In this document: in pieces, positions 1 through 5,433 of the stretch
How positions within the stretch are numbered: position 1 is the stretch's first letter
Layout of the letters: every line of letters begins with the position of its first letter
Assembly (NCBI GenBank): GCA_031549605.1
Contig: JAVBPM010000037.1
Span: forward strand, 1-6,411
Direction: 5' to 3'
Length of the DNA stretch: 6,411 nt
From: WRAI01 sp031549605
GTDB taxonomy: Bacteria; Bacillota; Clostridia; Oscillospirales; UBA929
Made by a program: the position numbers and the translations under genes
The notes under the pieces: model-generated
What the model was told of the DNA's origin: nothing
Database searches by the model: none
Seen by the model: only the letters and a program-made list of their open reading frames with translations

Positions 1-498
1 CAGCGCGGCATAGCGCGTAGGTGCTTTAACAGCGCCGGGATAGGGGCTGTGCATGGTATGGCCGTTGAGCTTGGCCAGCAGCGCCTCCCAGCCGTTAAAG
101 TCGGGCGTGGCGCAGATGGCGGCGCGAAAGGGACCCTTGGCCGCGACGTGGGCCAGCAGCGCGCGCGTGTCGACGCCCTTGATGGCCGTGACGTAGTGGC
201 GGCGCAGGTAGTAGTCAAGCGTCTCGGCGCTGCGCCAGTGTGACGGCGACTCACAGCAGTCCTGCACAATCAGACCGCTCAGCCACGGGCGGCCTGTCTC
301 GCAGAATTCGGTGTTGATGCCGCAGGTGCCGGCCAGCGGCGTGCTGAGCAGCACCAGCTGATTGGCGTAGGCGGGGTCGGCCATCATCTTCATATAACAG
401 CCGGTATGACAGGTGATGTGTCCGATGGCTACGCCGGGCGAGCCAAAGGCCTCGCCCTCCCAGCGCGTTTTATCCGAGAGCAGTAGGGTGGCTTTCAT
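1..498 (-). CDS. carA: Carbamoyl-phosphate synthase small subunit, N-terminal part (runs off left edge)
   Basis: The small (glutaminase) subunit supplies ammonia from glutamine to the large subunit, the first step of pyrimidine synthesis, shared with arginine. The frame is open from an ATG at 498 down to base 1, giving 166 residues of a protein normally about 350-380 long. The part seen is the N-terminal CPSase domain: GEAFGS (15-20), DPAY (41-44), GIN (60-62), GLIVQD (75-80), SHWRS (86-90) and GVDTRAL (108-114) all match CarA. The class-I glutamine amidotransferase domain with its catalytic Cys lies outside the window. The ATG overlaps the pyrF stop in an ATGA and no Shine-Dalgarno precedes it, so translation is probably coupled to pyrF. 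One oddity is that the family motif MTGYQE before DPxY is missing: the stretch reads HTGCYMKMM and is two residues shorter than usual. The family call is secure; the activity of this divergent form is not shown. Confidence 0.93.
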   Translation of the reverse strand, partial: MKATLLLSDKTRWEGEAFGSPGVAIGHITCHTGCYMKMMADPAYANQLVLLSTPLAGTCGINTEFCETGRPWLSGLIVQDCCESPSHWRSAETLDYYLRRHYVTAIKGVDTRALLAHVAAKGPFRAAICATPDFNGWEALLAKLNGHTMHSPYPGAVKAPTRYAAL

Positions 499-1403
499 GC
501 CATGGAGATGACAGCCGACAGCGCCTTTTTCATGTCCAGCGCTTCGGCGCGTGCCGCGTCGGCGAAATGGCCGCCGCGTTTTTGCCACGCGCACAGAATT
601 GCACGCGACGAGTTGATGATCGCACCGTAGCCGTTGTGGTCGAAGGCACCGGCGACGTCGGCGGCCGTGCCGCCCTGCGAGCCGTAACCGGGCACAAGGA
701 AAAAGCTGTTGGGCAGCGCCTTGCGCAGTGCCGTCAGATGGGCGGGGTAGGTGGCGCCCACCACCATGCCGATGCGCGAATAGCCCGAAGCGCCGATGCT
801 GTCGGCGCCGGTGCGCGCCAGCAGCTCGGCGATGACTTTATAGACCGGCCGGTCGCCCACCATCAGCTCCTGCACCTCATAGGACGACTTGTTGGAGGTC
901 TTGACCAACACGAAAATATCCTTGTCATGCTGTTGGCACTGCTGATAAAAGGGCAACAGGTTGTCGCTGCCCAGATAAGGGTTGACGGTCACGCAGTCGC
1001 ACGGGAAGGGTGAAATGGCCGTTGAGCCGACCTGCGTCGTGCCCAAAAAGGCCTGCGCGTACTGCTCGGCGGTCGAGCCGATGTCGCCGCGCTTGGCGTC
1101 GGCGATAATGTAGTAGCCCAGCTGGCGGGCGTGGGCGATGGTTTGGGCAAAGGCGTCCATGCCCGGAGCGCCGAAGGCTTCGTAGCAGGCCAGCTGCGGC
1201 TTTACGGCCGGCACAACGTCGGCCAGCGCGTCGAGGATGCCAACGTTGAACTCGACAATGGCGTCGGCGGCGGCTTGCAGCGTCTCACCTTTGGCAGACA
1301 GATGCTTGTCCAGCAGCTCGGCGGGCAGCATGTCGAGGCGCGGGTCGAGCCCCGCGACGGTGGGGTTGTGTTTGGCGCGAATGGCGGCAATCAGTCGTTC
1401 CAT
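495..1403 (-). CDS. pyrF: Orotidine-5'-phosphate decarboxylase, subfamily 2
   Basis: This enzyme decarboxylates OMP to UMP, the last step of de novo UMP synthesis. It is a cytoplasmic TIM barrel. The protein has 302 residues, in the usual range for the longer subfamily-2 enzymes. Visible motifs are AGLDPRL (17-23), PAVKPQ (66-71), the catalytic ADAKRGDIGS (101-110, Lys104 with Asp102 and Asp107), VNPYLG (140-145), VKTSNKSS (167-174), GASGYSR (204-210), the phosphate-binding VPGYGSQGG (237-245) and NSSRAI (264-269). The start at 1403 is chosen because AAGGAG sits 8 nt upstream and the following residues match the family start; the in-frame ATG at 1466 would reach into pyrC and lacks that support. 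Five bases separate it from the pyrC stop, so its ribosome binding site lies inside the end of pyrC. Its stop overlaps the carA start. The call is very secure. Confidence 0.97.
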   Translation of the reverse strand: MERLIAAIRAKHNPTVAGLDPRLDMLPAELLDKHLSAKGETLQAAADAIVEFNVGILDALADVVPAVKPQLACYEAFGAPGMDAFAQTIAHARQLGYYIIADAKRGDIGSTAEQYAQAFLGTTQVGSTAISPFPCDCVTVNPYLGSDNLLPFYQQCQQHDKDIFVLVKTSNKSSYEVQELMVGDRPVYKVIAELLARTGADSIGASGYSRIGMVVGATYPAHLTALRKALPNSFFLVPGYGSQGGTAADVAGAFDHNGYGAIINSSRAILCAWQKRGGHFADAARAEALDMKKALSAVISMA

Positions 1404-1408
1404 GGGCG

Positions 1409-2401
1409 TCACTCCTTTATGATATGACCGCGCAGTGCCACGCCGGCAAAGGGCGTGTTGACGCAACGGCTGTCGGGGTGCACTTGGTAAACGCGCTCGG
1501 CGTCGAGGTCAATGTCGATGGTGTGCGTCTGCGGCGGCAGCTTAAGGATGCGGCGCGGCGCGTGGCACAGCTTGTCGACGATGGTGTCGAGCGGCAACAG
1601 GCCGGTAAAGTAGAGCGCCGTCAGCGTGGCCGGCCACAGTGTTTCAAGGCCAAGAATGCCGTTGGGCGGCAGCGGACGCGCCTTTTCCACGCGGTGGTGG
1701 GGCGCGTGGTCGGTGGTGATGCAGTCAATGGTGCCGTCGCGCAGCGCCTCAATGACGGCCTGCACGTCGGCCTGTGACGCCAGCGGCGGGTTCATCTGGG
1801 CGTTGCCGCCCAGCTCGCGGTGGCGCTCGTCGGTGAAAAAGAAGTAGTGGGGGCAGGTTTCGCAGGTGATGGGCAACCCCTCGGCCTTGGCGGCGCGAAT
1901 CAGTGCCAGCGACGCGGCGCGGCTGACATGCGCGATGTGGATGGGCGCCTTTGTCTGGCGCACCAGCGCAATGTCGCGTTCAATGTTTTCGGTTTCCGGT
2001 TCGCAGTGGTCAATCAGCGGCAGCCCGACGCGTTGCGCGGCCAATAGTGCCTGCGCCATCAGCGCGTCGTCGCGCACCGGCACGCCGTCGTCGCTCAGCG
2101 CCACGGCACCGGCTCGCTTGAGCGCCTCGAAATCGGTCAGCGCCAAGCCGCGCTGGCCAACCGTGACGGCGGCGATGATATGGACGTCGACCACCGCCTC
2201 GCGCGCGACGCGCGTGTACAGCGTCTCAACCAAATCGGCATTGTCGATGACCGGCCGCGTGTTGGGCATACAGGCCACGGCGGCTACACCGCCGCGTCGC
2301 GCCGCGCGCGTGCCTGACGCGATGTCTTCTTTATAGGTCTGGCCGGGGTCGCGCAGGTGGACGTGGATGTCGGTTGCGGCCGGCAGTGTGAGTGTATTCA
2401 T
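1409..2401 (-). CDS. pyrC: Dihydroorotase, compact type-I form
   Basis: Dihydroorotase interconverts carbamoyl-aspartate and dihydroorotate in pyrimidine synthesis. The 330-residue protein is an amidohydrolase with DIHVHLRDPG (11-20, metal ligands His13 and His15), MPNTRP (45-50), SDDG (103-106, bridging Asp), DHCE (131-134), HIAHVS (155-160), ETCPHY (181-186), TTDHAPH (229-235, catalytic Asp231) and VNTPFAG (314-320), the standard type-I order. Family members usually have about 420-440 residues. Here the roughly 50 N-terminal residues before the HxH motif, a loop after DHCE and the last beta strand are all absent, so the core barrel remains without most of the side beta domain. The start at 2401 overlaps the DUF1015 stop in an ATGA with no clear Shine-Dalgarno, which suggests coupled translation. 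A longer reading from 2542 is rejected because its extra residues do not resemble the family and lie inside the previous gene. Other amidohydrolases are possible, but the pyr context fits. Confidence 0.93.
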   Translation of the reverse strand: MNTLTLPAATDIHVHLRDPGQTYKEDIASGTRAARRGGVAAVACMPNTRPVIDNADLVETLYTRVAREAVVDVHIIAAVTVGQRGLALTDFEALKRAGAVALSDDGVPVRDDALMAQALLAAQRVGLPLIDHCEPETENIERDIALVRQTKAPIHIAHVSRAASLALIRAAKAEGLPITCETCPHYFFFTDERHRELGGNAQMNPPLASQADVQAVIEALRDGTIDCITTDHAPHHRVEKARPLPPNGILGLETLWPATLTALYFTGLLPLDTIVDKLCHAPRRILKLPPQTHTIDIDLDAERVYQVHPDSRCVNTPFAGVALRGHIIKE

Positions 2402-3636
2402 GCCTGTAGCTGTTTCATGACCAGGCCGGTAATCAGCTTGGGGTAGAAGTAGGTCGATTTTTGCGGCATCTTCTCGCCGGCGCGCGAGACGTCGGCCAGC
2501 TGGTCGATGCGCGTGGTGTTGAGGATAAAGGCGCACTGGCATTCGCCGTTGTCGACGCGGTGCAGCGCCTCGGCTAGTGAGCGCGTGTAGCTGACATGGC
2601 TTTGCGCGGCCAGCTCCTTGTCGCCAATGCCCAGCACGGGTTCAAGGATCAGTTTGTGCAGCAGCGCCACGTCGAGTGTGCGGTAGGCCTCGCTCATGTT
2701 TGGCAGCGCGCGCGTCAGCAAGGCGCGGTCGCGCAGCGTCAGCAGCGCGTAATGGCCGCCGCCGGCGTAAAAAACGACGCTATCTTGCTCGGCGGCCAGC
2801 TGCTGCTCAAGGGTGTCAACGCTCTCGGCCAGCGTCAAGTGGAAGTCGCGGTGCAGCTTGGCCAGCAGCTCGGCGGCGTTGAAGTTGTCAAGATGCGACA
2901 CCAGCCGGTGAGTCGGCCAAATGACCAGCCCGTCGTCGGCCATGTCGACCAACATGGTCATGATGCCCGCCGTCGCGGCGCCGGGGTGCTCCTGGTGAAA
3001 CTCCAGCGCCGTGGTGTAGCGGTGGTGGCCGTCGGCGATGTACAGCACCTTATCGGCAAAGCCGTCGGCAATCGCGGCCAGCGTATCGGCGTCGGTTACG
3101 CGCCACAGGCGGTGCGTAACGCCGTCGGCCAGTGTAAACTCAACGTCGGGCGGCGTGGCGGCCACGCGCATGAGGTGCGGCGTGACAGCCTGCTGCTCGT
3201 CGTGATAGAGGCAGTAGATTTGGCTGAAGTTGCAGTAGGTGGCCTCCATCAGGCTGCGGCGGTCGCCGCGCGCCTTGGGCAGAGTCTCCTCGTGCGGCAG
3301 CACAACGCCGTCGGCAAAAGCGCGCAGCTCAAGGTCGCCGATGACGCCGGTGATACGGCGCGGCGTGCCGCGGTCGTCAAAGCACTCCTGGTAGACGTAG
3401 AAGGCGGGCGTCTCATCGTTGGCCAGCACGCCGCACTGCAGCCAGTCGGCCAGCGTATCGGCCGCCTGCCGGTAGTCGCTCGGCTTTTCCAGTCGGATGA
3501 CGTTGTTGGGACTCAGCGCCAGCAGCGCCTGCCGCTCGTCTTCGTTGATGATGTCGTAGGGTGGGCAGACGACGCTGTCAATCGCGCCGGCGGCGGCGGT
3601 AAAGCGCAGCGCGCGGAAGGGTGAGACTTTGGCCAT
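2398..3636 (-). CDS. DUF1015 family protein (COG4198-like), first gene of the pyr operon
   Basis: This is a 412-residue protein of the conserved DUF1015 family, at the usual family length. Biochemical function is not established from this sequence. Family landmarks are the N-terminal SPFRALRF (5-12), VVCPPYD (22-28), NNVIRLEKP (44-52), LPHEETLPKARGDR (113-126) and ADGHHRYTTAL (201-211). The DGHHRY signature resembles the motif of ParB/sulfiredoxin-like folds, a group that includes free-serine kinases; that link is inference only. No signal peptide or membrane segment is seen, so it is probably cytoplasmic. The start at 3636 has GGAGG 8 nt upstream and lies about 30 nt after a promoter-like element. 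In-frame starts farther upstream (to 3750) would translate the promoter and are rejected. Its stop overlaps the pyrC start, so it is co-transcribed and probably translationally coupled with pyrimidine genes. Confidence 0.92.
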   Translation of the reverse strand: MAKVSPFRALRFTAAAGAIDSVVCPPYDIINEDERQALLALSPNNVIRLEKPSDYRQAADTLADWLQCGVLANDETPAFYVYQECFDDRGTPRRITGVIGDLELRAFADGVVLPHEETLPKARGDRRSLMEATYCNFSQIYCLYHDEQQAVTPHLMRVAATPPDVEFTLADGVTHRLWRVTDADTLAAIADGFADKVLYIADGHHRYTTALEFHQEHPGAATAGIMTMLVDMADDGLVIWPTHRLVSHLDNFNAAELLAKLHRDFHLTLAESVDTLEQQLAAEQDSVVFYAGGGHYALLTLRDRALLTRALPNMSEAYRTLDVALLHKLILEPVLGIGDKELAAQSHVSYTRSLAEALHRVDNGECQCAFILNTTRIDQLADVSRAGEKMPQKSTYFYPKLITGLVMKQLQA

Positions 3637-3671
3637 GGGGTCAACCTCCAGCATGTATTTTTTATAAGAAT

Positions 3672-3700
3672 AGTGTATCACAAGCGCGGCCGGTTCACAA
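3672..3700 (-). promoter_or_regulatory. Promoter of the DUF1015-pyrC-pyrF-carA operon
   Basis: Read on the minus strand, TTGTGA (3700-3695) is followed after exactly 17 nt by TACACT (3677-3672), preceded by TG one base away, an extended -10 signature. Transcription would start near 3665, leaving a leader of about 30 nt before the GGAGG-preceded ATG. That is too short for a PyrR attenuator or an aptamer, so any pyrimidine control must act at the promoter or elsewhere. Each box matches the consensus at four of six bases. Confidence 0.6.
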
Positions 3701-3738
3701 TGCGTTTTTCGCATAGGTATGACGCTTTGGCCAGCGGA

Positions 3739-3746
3739 CATACTAT
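3739..3746 (+). promoter_or_regulatory. Possible -10 element of the 52-codon gene
   Basis: CATACTAT lies 27 nt upstream of the ATG at 3774. TACTAT matches a housekeeping -10 at four of six bases, with a weak -35 candidate ATGACG 16 nt upstream (3719-3724). The same bases also resemble the CATA-type -10 of the mother-cell sporulation sigma factors E and K, but the matching -35 is poor. The site is plausible by position only, and the sigma factor cannot be settled from sequence. Confidence 0.3.
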
Positions 3747-3773
3747 GCACGATGACGAAAAGGAGGCAGTGCT

Positions 3774-3932
3774 ATGAAAACGTCAACCTTTGTATCCGGC
3801 GTTGGGCTGGGTGTTGTTGCCGGCGCGGCGCTGACGGCGGCCATGCTGCCCGTCAATGCCCGCATGATGCGCAAATCGGTGCCGGTGCGAGCTGTAAAAA
3901 CAATGGGCAAGATGATTGACCGCATGTCCTAG
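3774..3932 (+). CDS. Small single-span membrane protein, unknown function
   Basis: This is a 52-residue gene with a textbook ribosome binding site, AGGAGG at 3761-3766, 7 nt before the ATG. Residues 6-26 form a Gly/Ala/Val-rich hydrophobic stretch (GVGLGVVAGAALTAAMLP) with small-residue spacing typical of a transmembrane helix or signal anchor. A basic tail follows (RMMRKS, then KTMGKMIDRMS). It broadly resembles the many short Gly-rich anchor proteins (YtxH-like) of clostridia, but I recognise no named family. It is transcribed away from the DUF1015 operon and converges on purC, ending just before a shared terminator. It lies alone in its transcription unit. The ribosome binding site, composition and correct placement between regulatory elements support a real gene; the function is unknown. 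Confidence 0.75.
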   Translation: MKTSTFVSGVGLGVVAGAALTAAMLPVNARMMRKSVPVRAVKTMGKMIDRMS

Positions 3933-3943
3933 TGCGGCGGCAG

Positions 3944-3982
3944 AAAAAAACGGGGCGGACACATGGTGTCGCCCCGTTTTGG
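3944..3982. terminator. Bidirectional intrinsic terminator between the small gene and purC
   Basis: The left arm CGGGGCGGACAC (3951-3962) pairs with GTGTCGCCCCG (3966-3976) across an ATG loop, with one bulged G. The hairpin is flanked by an A-run on the left (3944-3950) and TTTT on the right (3977-3980). It therefore reads as a hairpin plus U-tract on both strands. It fits the convergent ends of the 52-codon gene (stop 3932, plus) and purC (stop 3992, minus). Confidence 0.85.
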
Positions 3983-3991
3983 CTGTGTAGA

Positions 3992-4669
3992 TTAACCCAG
4001 AATCAGCTGCGTCAGCTCCAGCGGCTCAATGTAGCGGCCATTCTGATACGCGCGCATATTGCCACCCGAGATTTCGTCGATAAGCGTCACCTTGCCGTTG
4101 CAGCGGCCGAACTCCAGCTTGATGTCGTACAGCTCGATGTTCTTTTCGGCCAGCATGGTCTTGACTACCTTGGAGATATCCTGCGTCAGCTTTGCCAGTG
4201 TGTCGTACTCCTCGGCTGTCAGCACACCCAGCATGGCCAGCGCGTCCTTGGAGATGGGTGGATCCTGACGCACGTCGTCCTTGAGCGTGACCTCGACAAA
4301 AGCGTCGAGTTGCTGACCCTCTTTGCAGTACTGGCCATAGCGGCGGAAAAAGCTGCCCACGGCGCGGAAGCGGCAGATGACCTCCAGCCCGTTGCCAAAC
4401 ACGGTGGCCGGACGCACGGTCAGCGTCTGGTCGTCGATGTCGGCGGCCAGAAAGTGGGTGGGGTAGCCGGCCTTTTCAATGGCGGTGTAGAAGTATTCGG
4501 TCAGGCGCAGTCCGGCCCGGCCGGCGCCCTCTATGGACAGACCCACGGTGTTGGCGCCCGGATCAAACTTTCCGTTTTCGCCGGTCACATCGTCCTTGAA
4601 CTTGAGCAGGTAGTTGCCGTCGTCCAGCTGGTAAACTGTTTTGGTTTTTCCCTCGTATACGTGGCGCAT
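3992..4669 (-). CDS. purC: Phosphoribosylaminoimidazole-succinocarboxamide (SAICAR) synthase
   Basis: This enzyme ligates aspartate to CAIR using ATP, forming SAICAR in de novo purine synthesis. It is cytoplasmic. The protein has 225 residues, slightly shorter than the roughly 237-241 of the E. coli and B. subtilis enzymes. Motifs in order are YEGKTKTVY (5-13), KFKDDVTGENGKF (23-35), the nucleotide/substrate region CRFRAVGSFFRR (99-110), TLKDD (128-132), DPPIS (136-140), KLEFGR (184-189) and DEISGGNMR (198-206). The C-terminus, EPLELTQLILG, is the short clostridial-type ending. AGGAG lies 9 nt before the ATG, and a promoter-like element lies about 60 nt upstream. No other purine gene is present in the window, so purC stands apart from a pur operon here. 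Some readthrough from the upstream minus-strand gene is possible because no clear terminator separates them. The call is secure. Confidence 0.96.
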   Translation of the reverse strand: MRHVYEGKTKTVYQLDDGNYLLKFKDDVTGENGKFDPGANTVGLSIEGAGRAGLRLTEYFYTAIEKAGYPTHFLAADIDDQTLTVRPATVFGNGLEVICRFRAVGSFFRRYGQYCKEGQQLDAFVEVTLKDDVRQDPPISKDALAMLGVLTAEEYDTLAKLTQDISKVVKTMLAEKNIELYDIKLEFGRCNGKVTLIDEISGGNMRAYQNGRYIEPLELTQLILG

Positions 4670-4725
4670 CGTTACTCTCTCCTCATACCGGTAAAAGATG
4701 GGTCGACTCGCAGCCCTCGGTTATT

Positions 4726-4755
4726 ATTTTAGCACGGAAAGAGGTTGTTTCACAA
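4726..4755 (-). promoter_or_regulatory. purC promoter
   Basis: On the minus strand, TTGTGA (4755-4750) is followed after 18 nt by TAAAAT (4731-4726), preceded by TGC, which gives an extended -10. Transcription would start near 4719, leaving a leader of about 50 nt. No purine riboswitch core or convincing PurR box is seen in that leader. The -35 hexamer is identical to that of the DUF1015 operon promoter. Confidence 0.6.
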
Positions 4756-4783
4756 GGCGGACGTCGCAAAAAATTCGACAGAA

Positions 4784-5170
4784 TTAGGGCCCGAAATCCT
4801 CAATCAGTTGGTGCAATTGTGCGTCGTTGGCGGCGGCAATACCGGCTTCGAGCAGCTTCTGGTCACCGGCGCGCAGCGAGCTGACGGCAATGTCGGTGAC
4901 CAGAATGGGCAGCTCGGGATGCGCGGCGGCATAGACCGTGACCTTGCCGTTAACGGTCTTGACAATATAGCCGTCGCGGCGGTTGGTGGTGCCGCTGTAG
5001 GTGCCGGGCGGTAGCGGTGGCGCTACCGTTGCCATGGCGGGCATCACTGTTGGATTGGACGCGGAAACAGGCTGGCGCGGTTGCGTCAGCAAAATGGCGG
5101 CGACGATAATGGCACAGCCGAGCAGCGCCCATAAGCCTATTTTGACCGATGGCTTGCGGATTTGTAACAT
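4784..5170 (-). CDS. Membrane-anchored protein with BofC-like C-terminal domain
   Basis: This 128-residue protein has a short basic N-terminus, a transmembrane anchor at about 11-28 (IGLWALLGCAIIVAAILL), a Pro/Ala-rich linker at 31-57 and a compact C-terminal domain at about 66-126. The domain pattern DGYIVKTVNGKVTVY, then VTDIAVSSL, DQKLLEAGI and LHQLIEDF, matches short clostridial proteins annotated with a BofC C-terminal-type domain. In Bacillus, BofC restrains the SpoIVB protease in sporulation signalling; whether this protein does so is inference, and the match comes from pattern memory rather than a search. The sequence predicts an extracytoplasmic C-terminal domain. The start at 5170 is chosen because GGAGG is 8 nt upstream; an ATG at 5185 would place that site inside the gene. 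The ribosome binding site lies in the loop of a perfect 7-bp hairpin. The gene is divergent from the ribU riboswitch and upstream of purC. Confidence 0.8.
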   Translation of the reverse strand: MLQIRKPSVKIGLWALLGCAIIVAAILLTQPRQPVSASNPTVMPAMATVAPPLPPGTYSGTTNRRDGYIVKTVNGKVTVYAAAHPELPILVTDIAVSSLRAGDQKLLEAGIAAANDAQLHQLIEDFGP

Positions 5171-5172
5171 AT

Positions 5173-5197
5173 GGCAACCCTCCATGGTAAGGTTGCC
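5173..5197 (-). promoter_or_regulatory. Hairpin around the ribosome binding site of the BofC-like gene
   Basis: GGCAACC (5197-5191) and GGTTGCC (5179-5173) on the minus strand are perfect complements around an 11-nt loop. The GGAGG Shine-Dalgarno (5183-5179) sits almost wholly in the loop, with its last base in the stem, and the stem ends 2 nt before the ATG. This could influence ribosome access. A regulatory role is inferred. Confidence 0.4.
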
Positions 5198-5200
5198 CAG

Positions 5201-5227
5201 TTTTTAACACGGCTATACCCTTGCCAA
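5201..5227 (-). promoter_or_regulatory. Candidate promoter of the BofC-like gene
   Basis: On the minus strand, TTGGCA (5227-5222, five of six consensus bases) is followed after 15 nt by TAAAAA (5206-5201), preceded by TGT. The spacer is short, but the extended -10 may compensate. The -35 overlaps the opposite-strand -35 of the ribU promoter in one palindrome. Confidence 0.4.
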
Positions 5228-5249
5228 ACGAGCGCCGGTGTGGTACAGT
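5221..5249 (+). promoter_or_regulatory. ribU riboswitch promoter
   Basis: TTGCCA (5221-5226, five of six consensus bases) is followed after 17 nt by TACAGT (5244-5249), preceded by TGG, an extended -10. The predicted start near 5256 coincides with the first base of the aptamer P1 stem, which strongly supports the placement. Confidence 0.7.
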
Positions 5250-5255
5250 GAAGAG

Positions 5256-5433
5256 GTCTTCAGGGTAGGGTGAGAAACCCGACCGGCGGTAATGCGGCCT
5301 TTGGCCGACAAGCCCGCGAGCGACAGCTGAGCCGGTGTGATTCCGGCGCCGACGGTAATGCGCTTTGGCGTAAGTCCGGATGAGAGAAGGCGAGTGCTGT
5401 TGTCTGCAATCGCCTGTGAAGGGCGGTTTTTTT
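5256..5433 (+). ncRNA. FMN riboswitch (RFN element) with transcription-terminating expression platform
   Basis: The aptamer (5256-5391) has all the conserved RFN blocks: CTTCAGGGTAGGGTG, CCCGACCGGCGGTAA, AAGCCCGCGAGC, the GCCGGTGTGATTCCGGC arm followed by GCCGACGGTAA, and AGTCCGGATGAGAGAAGG. P1 is GTCTTC (5256-5261) with GAAGGC (5386-5391). The switch can be read directly. AGGCGA (5388-5393) can pair perfectly with TCGCCT (5410-5415) as an antiterminator. In the other state TCGCC (5410-5414) pairs with GGCGG (5422-5426) as a terminator, followed by seven T's (5427-5433). Because P1 and the antiterminator share AGGC, FMN binding should free the terminator and switch ribU off. The element controls riboflavin uptake in response to its cofactor product. 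Confidence 0.97.
5410..5433 (+). terminator. FMN-dependent terminator before ribU
   Basis: TCGCC and GGCGG (one U-G pair) close a 7-nt loop and are followed by TTTTTTT. The U-tract ends on the base just before the ribU ATG, and the likely Shine-Dalgarno (AAGGG, 5419-5423) lies in or next to the 3' arm. The off state would therefore end transcription just before the coding region. Confidence 0.85.

Noticed and set aside
2402..2542. Longer pyrC starting at 2542, possibly supplying the missing N-terminal domain
   Set aside because: The extra residues (rich in Arg/His/Pro) do not resemble the dihydroorotase N-terminus, lie inside DUF1015 in another frame, and have no ribosome binding site.
2596..3624. 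Long open plus-strand frame of 342 codons opposite the DUF1015 gene
   Set aside because: It is antisense to a clear conserved gene, has a low-complexity Gln/Val/Gly/Arg-rich composition typical of a GC-rich shadow frame, and has no ribosome binding site or known motif.
3637..3671. PyrR-type attenuator or other riboswitch before the pyr operon
   Set aside because: Only about 30 nt separate the predicted transcription start from the first ATG, and no hairpin or PyrR-binding loop is present.
4670..4725. Purine riboswitch or PurR box before purC
   Set aside because: The leader of about 50 nt has no purine aptamer core and no recognisable PurR box.
3932..4732. Plus-strand frame of 266 codons opposite purC
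   Set aside because: It is an antisense shadow of purC; it would run through the terminator and the purC promoter, and its product matches nothing recognisable.
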